A DNA stretch of 64,000 nt from JBCCGL01 sp039029275 (GTDB taxonomy: Bacteria; Pseudomonadota; Gammaproteobacteria; JBCCGL01): contig JBCCGL010000006.1 of NCBI GenBank assembly GCA_039029275.1, positions 62,001 through 126,000 on the forward strand, read 5' to 3'. The notes under the pieces were generated by a model. The model saw nothing but the letters and a program-made list of their open reading frames with translations, was not told the DNA's origin and searched no databases. The translations under genes were made by a program, and so were the position numbers. Of the stretch, positions 62,288-64,000 are shown one piece after another (position 1 is the stretch's first letter; the number at the start of each line of letters is the position of its first letter).

Positions 62288-63073
62288 GTGGCAAGCGCGA
62301 TGATCCAATCGGCGACCGAGCTAATCGCCGGGTCGGCAACGCATTTGATCAGCGTTGATGACGGTGACGCCGCGTGGTCAGACGCCCACGCAAACTTCCT
62401 TTCAAGCCTGCTCGATGCGGAAAGACAAGATCTGTTGACGTTCGCTCGACGTCGAACACTGAAACCTCGGGAATACCTTTTTCAGGCGGGTGATCATTCG
62501 GGCGATGTCTACATCCTGGCTATCGGATGCGTCCGTCAATTCCAGATATCGCCAACCGGAAAAGAAACCATACTCTGGTTCAATTTTCCCGGAGAGGTCT
62601 TCGGTCTTGCTGAGTTGAGCAGCGGAATTGAGCGCCAGATCAACGCTGTGGCCAACGACGCGTCAGAAGTTTTATGTGTGCGCAGAACTGACTTCATCCA
62701 ATTTCTGGGCAAACATCCAGAGGCCGCGATGAAAGCCATTGGCATCCTCTCGGCAAGGGTTCGAGCATTCGGTTACGTTCTGGCGGGCCTGACTCTGGAT
62801 AATGTCGAGACACGAATTGCCCGCTTGTTAATGCGCTTTGCCGCCGTTTCCTCGCAGGCCAGATGCTCTGTGAAAGTCGAGCAAGAGGAGGTATGCGTTA
62901 ACGTGCGCCTCAGGCATCAGGATATCGCCAATCTCATTGGCGCAAGCCGCCAGACCGTGACATCGACATTGCTGAGCCTTCGAAGGCGCGACGCAATTCG
63001 TATGGAGGGGCACCACATCCATATTATGAATCCAAGCCACTTTCAGCATCTTATCGAACAAAGCGCGAGCTGA
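62288..63073 (+). CDS. Crp/Fnr family transcriptional regulator
   Basis: About 261 residues (a start at 62228 is open but lacks a ribosome site; GTG at 62288 has GGAGG ten bases upstream). An N-terminal cyclic-nucleotide-type beta-barrel (GDHSGDVYILAIGCVRQF, then FNFPGEVFGLAELSSG) precedes a Crp-type HTH with DIANLIGASRQTVTSTLLSL. No FNR-type N-terminal cysteine cluster is seen, so it is not an FNR oxygen sensor. It diverges from tctC and probably controls that operon and the next gene. Confidence 0.9.
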   Translation: MASAMIQSATELIAGSATHLISVDDGDAAWSDAHANFLSSLLDAERQDLLTFARRRTLKPREYLFQAGDHSGDVYILAIGCVRQFQISPTGKETILWFNFPGEVFGLAELSSGIERQINAVANDASEVLCVRRTDFIQFLGKHPEAAMKAIGILSARVRAFGYVLAGLTLDNVETRIARLLMRFAAVSSQARCSVKVEQEEVCVNVRLRHQDIANLIGASRQTVTSTLLSLRRRDAIRMEGHHIHIMNPSHFQHLIEQSAS

Positions 63074-63092
63074 TCCAGACGGAGGAGAACTG

Positions 63093-63995
63093 ATGTTTAC
63101 ATTGCCCTGGCCGACTGAGGCGGCAGTCGATAGAAGTCACACAACCCGAAAATTTTCAGCGCCCGGCAGCAATCTCGTCCTGGACTTTCACGGCGACCCG
63201 GCGACTGCCGAGCTTGCGGTGTTTTCCGACGGAAACCACCACATGGCTCTGGAAGCGGCGATTCGGGCATTCGTGCAGGAATGCGATGGACTGCGCGACG
63301 TGTTCTACACGACCACCCCCCCAGCACCGCTGGTGGACGCCCTCAAGGGAGACGGTCTGGTGCTGGGCAATCTGTGTATCGGTCGCAAACCCGACGTATT
63401 TATCAGCCCCGAAAATATCCTCGACTCGCTGGTCGATGATGGGTTTGTTGCGCGCCACGCGGCGTTCGCGGAAAGTCGCGGCAACGTCATACTGGTGCGA
63501 CGCGGCAATCCGAAATCGATCCAGGCAATCGGAGACTTGTTGTCGGATGAAGTGTGCATCACCTGCTCAAACCCACAGTCTGAAAAAGCCAGCTTCGTGG
63601 TATACCGCGAAACAGCCGAAAAACTCTCGCTGTCGTCAGGAGTTGATGCCGAGGCGCTGGTCGCCAAGCTGTCTATCGCGGGCGAGCGAACGGTGCATTC
63701 GCAAGTTATTCATCATCGCGAAGTGCCGACCTTGATCGCCTCCGGACAGGCGGATGCGGCGATCATTTATTATCACCTCGCGCTGCGCTATACGCGAATA
63801 TTTCCGCAGGAATTTGAAATCGTCGATATCTCCGGCGTGTCCGATTCTCCGCATCAGCCGGGTAACCCAACGACGCGCTATCACGTCGGGGTGGTGGGCG
63901 ACGGCGGTCGCAGGGGTCACGACTTTGTTGCATTTTTGAATGGGCCGACGGCGCAAGGCCTCTACGCGGAACACGGTCTGCTCAGTTTGCATTGA
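63093..63995 (+). CDS. Cytosolic ModA-like substrate-binding protein
   Basis: A 300-residue protein of the periplasmic-binding fold: LAVFSDGNHHMALEAAIRAFV near the N terminus, RKPDVFISPEN and the late ASGQADAAIIYYHLALRYT segment are as in ModA/WtpA-like oxyanion-binding proteins. It has no signal peptide or membrane anchor, so it may be cytosolic and act as a ligand sensor. GGAGGAG ribosome site. It follows the Crp/Fnr gene by 19 bases, suggesting that the two make a sensing pair for the divergent TctABC uptake operon. Confidence 0.7.
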   Translation: MFTLPWPTEAAVDRSHTTRKFSAPGSNLVLDFHGDPATAELAVFSDGNHHMALEAAIRAFVQECDGLRDVFYTTTPPAPLVDALKGDGLVLGNLCIGRKPDVFISPENILDSLVDDGFVARHAAFAESRGNVILVRRGNPKSIQAIGDLLSDEVCITCSNPQSEKASFVVYRETAEKLSLSSGVDAEALVAKLSIAGERTVHSQVIHHREVPTLIASGQADAAIIYYHLALRYTRIFPQEFEIVDISGVSDSPHQPGNPTTRYHVGVVGDGGRRGHDFVAFLNGPTAQGLYAEHGLLSLH

Positions 63996-64000
63996 GTAAG

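Noticed and set aside
62288..63073. FNR-type oxygen sensor
   Set aside because: The N-terminal cysteine cluster of FNR is missing; only the Crp/Fnr fold and HTH are present.
1..64000. CRISPR array, tRNA, rRNA, insertion sequence or prophage
   Set aside because: No regular direct-repeat/spacer array, no tRNA-like fold I could recognise, no rRNA sequence and no transposase or phage motif was seen.

Overview
The window looks like a chromosomal segment of a free-living, probably marine, heterotrophic Proteobacterium, most likely a gammaproteobacterium. Two outer-membrane systems, an AmgK-type cell-wall recycling kinase, MCPs, a GGDEF protein and many CoA- and methylamine-type catabolic genes point that way, but no rRNA or marker gene fixes the taxon. 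I see no tRNA, rRNA, CRISPR array, transposase, phage gene or origin. Coding density is high. The first gene is cut by the left edge; the last one is complete.

Layout. 1-9.2 kb: DMT exporter tail, ectoine-hydrolase-like M24 protein, TauE/SafE permease, NUDIX, DUF1330, DUF3429, a double CaiB/BaiF CoA-transferase, a second DMT exporter and a diguanylate cyclase. 9.4-16.6 kb: a PLP aminotransferase, then a tightly overlapping five-gene minus-strand operon (crotonase, CoA-transferase, 2OG oxygenase, Rieske oxygenase, malonyl-CoA-synthetase-like ligase) with a LysE exporter diverging from it. 16.7-21.8 kb: SCO1/SenC, an MCP, a flavin-reductase-like protein, a SnoaL-like protein, GNAT and AmgK. 22.1-31.8 kb: a block that reads more AT-rich, with envelope genes (DUF937-like, two helix-hairpin-helix/DUF4332-like proteins, OmpA, mechanosensitive-channel-like) and a response regulator, LysM-FecR protein and CHASE2 histidine kinase operon.

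31.8-37 kb: DMT exporter diverging from a LysR regulator coupled to a putative oxygenase, then an RSH-like HD protein. 37.1-40.6 kb: a ZnuD-like TonB receptor and a His/Asp/Glu-rich lipoprotein behind a perfect 19-bp palindrome, probably a metal-acquisition locus. 40.7-50.6 kb: a flavoprotein oxidase, then a TetR-controlled divergent locus (methyltransferase and amidotransferase on one side; trimethylamine-dehydrogenase-like enzyme and MttB-family methyltransferase on the other), followed by GNAT and an overlapping haloalkane dehalogenase/haloacid dehalogenase pair. 50.6-53.8 kb: two exported proteins and a DUF4396-MerR-cytochrome c operon behind a textbook MerR promoter with a 19-bp spacer. 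53.8-64 kb: a soluble PAS-PAS-MCP, then a methyltransferase/PHP-like hydrolase/TctABC uptake operon facing a Crp/Fnr regulator and a cytosolic substrate-binding-like protein.

Overall the segment reads as accessory metabolism: uptake and oxidative demethylation or dehalogenation of small organic compounds and their CoA-linked breakdown, each module with its own regulator. The best candidates for undescribed biology are the five-gene oxygenase/CoA operon, the altered TMADH-like/MttB pair, and the palindrome-controlled lipoprotein/TonB-receptor locus. Functions are inferred from motifs and remembered family features; no database search was run.
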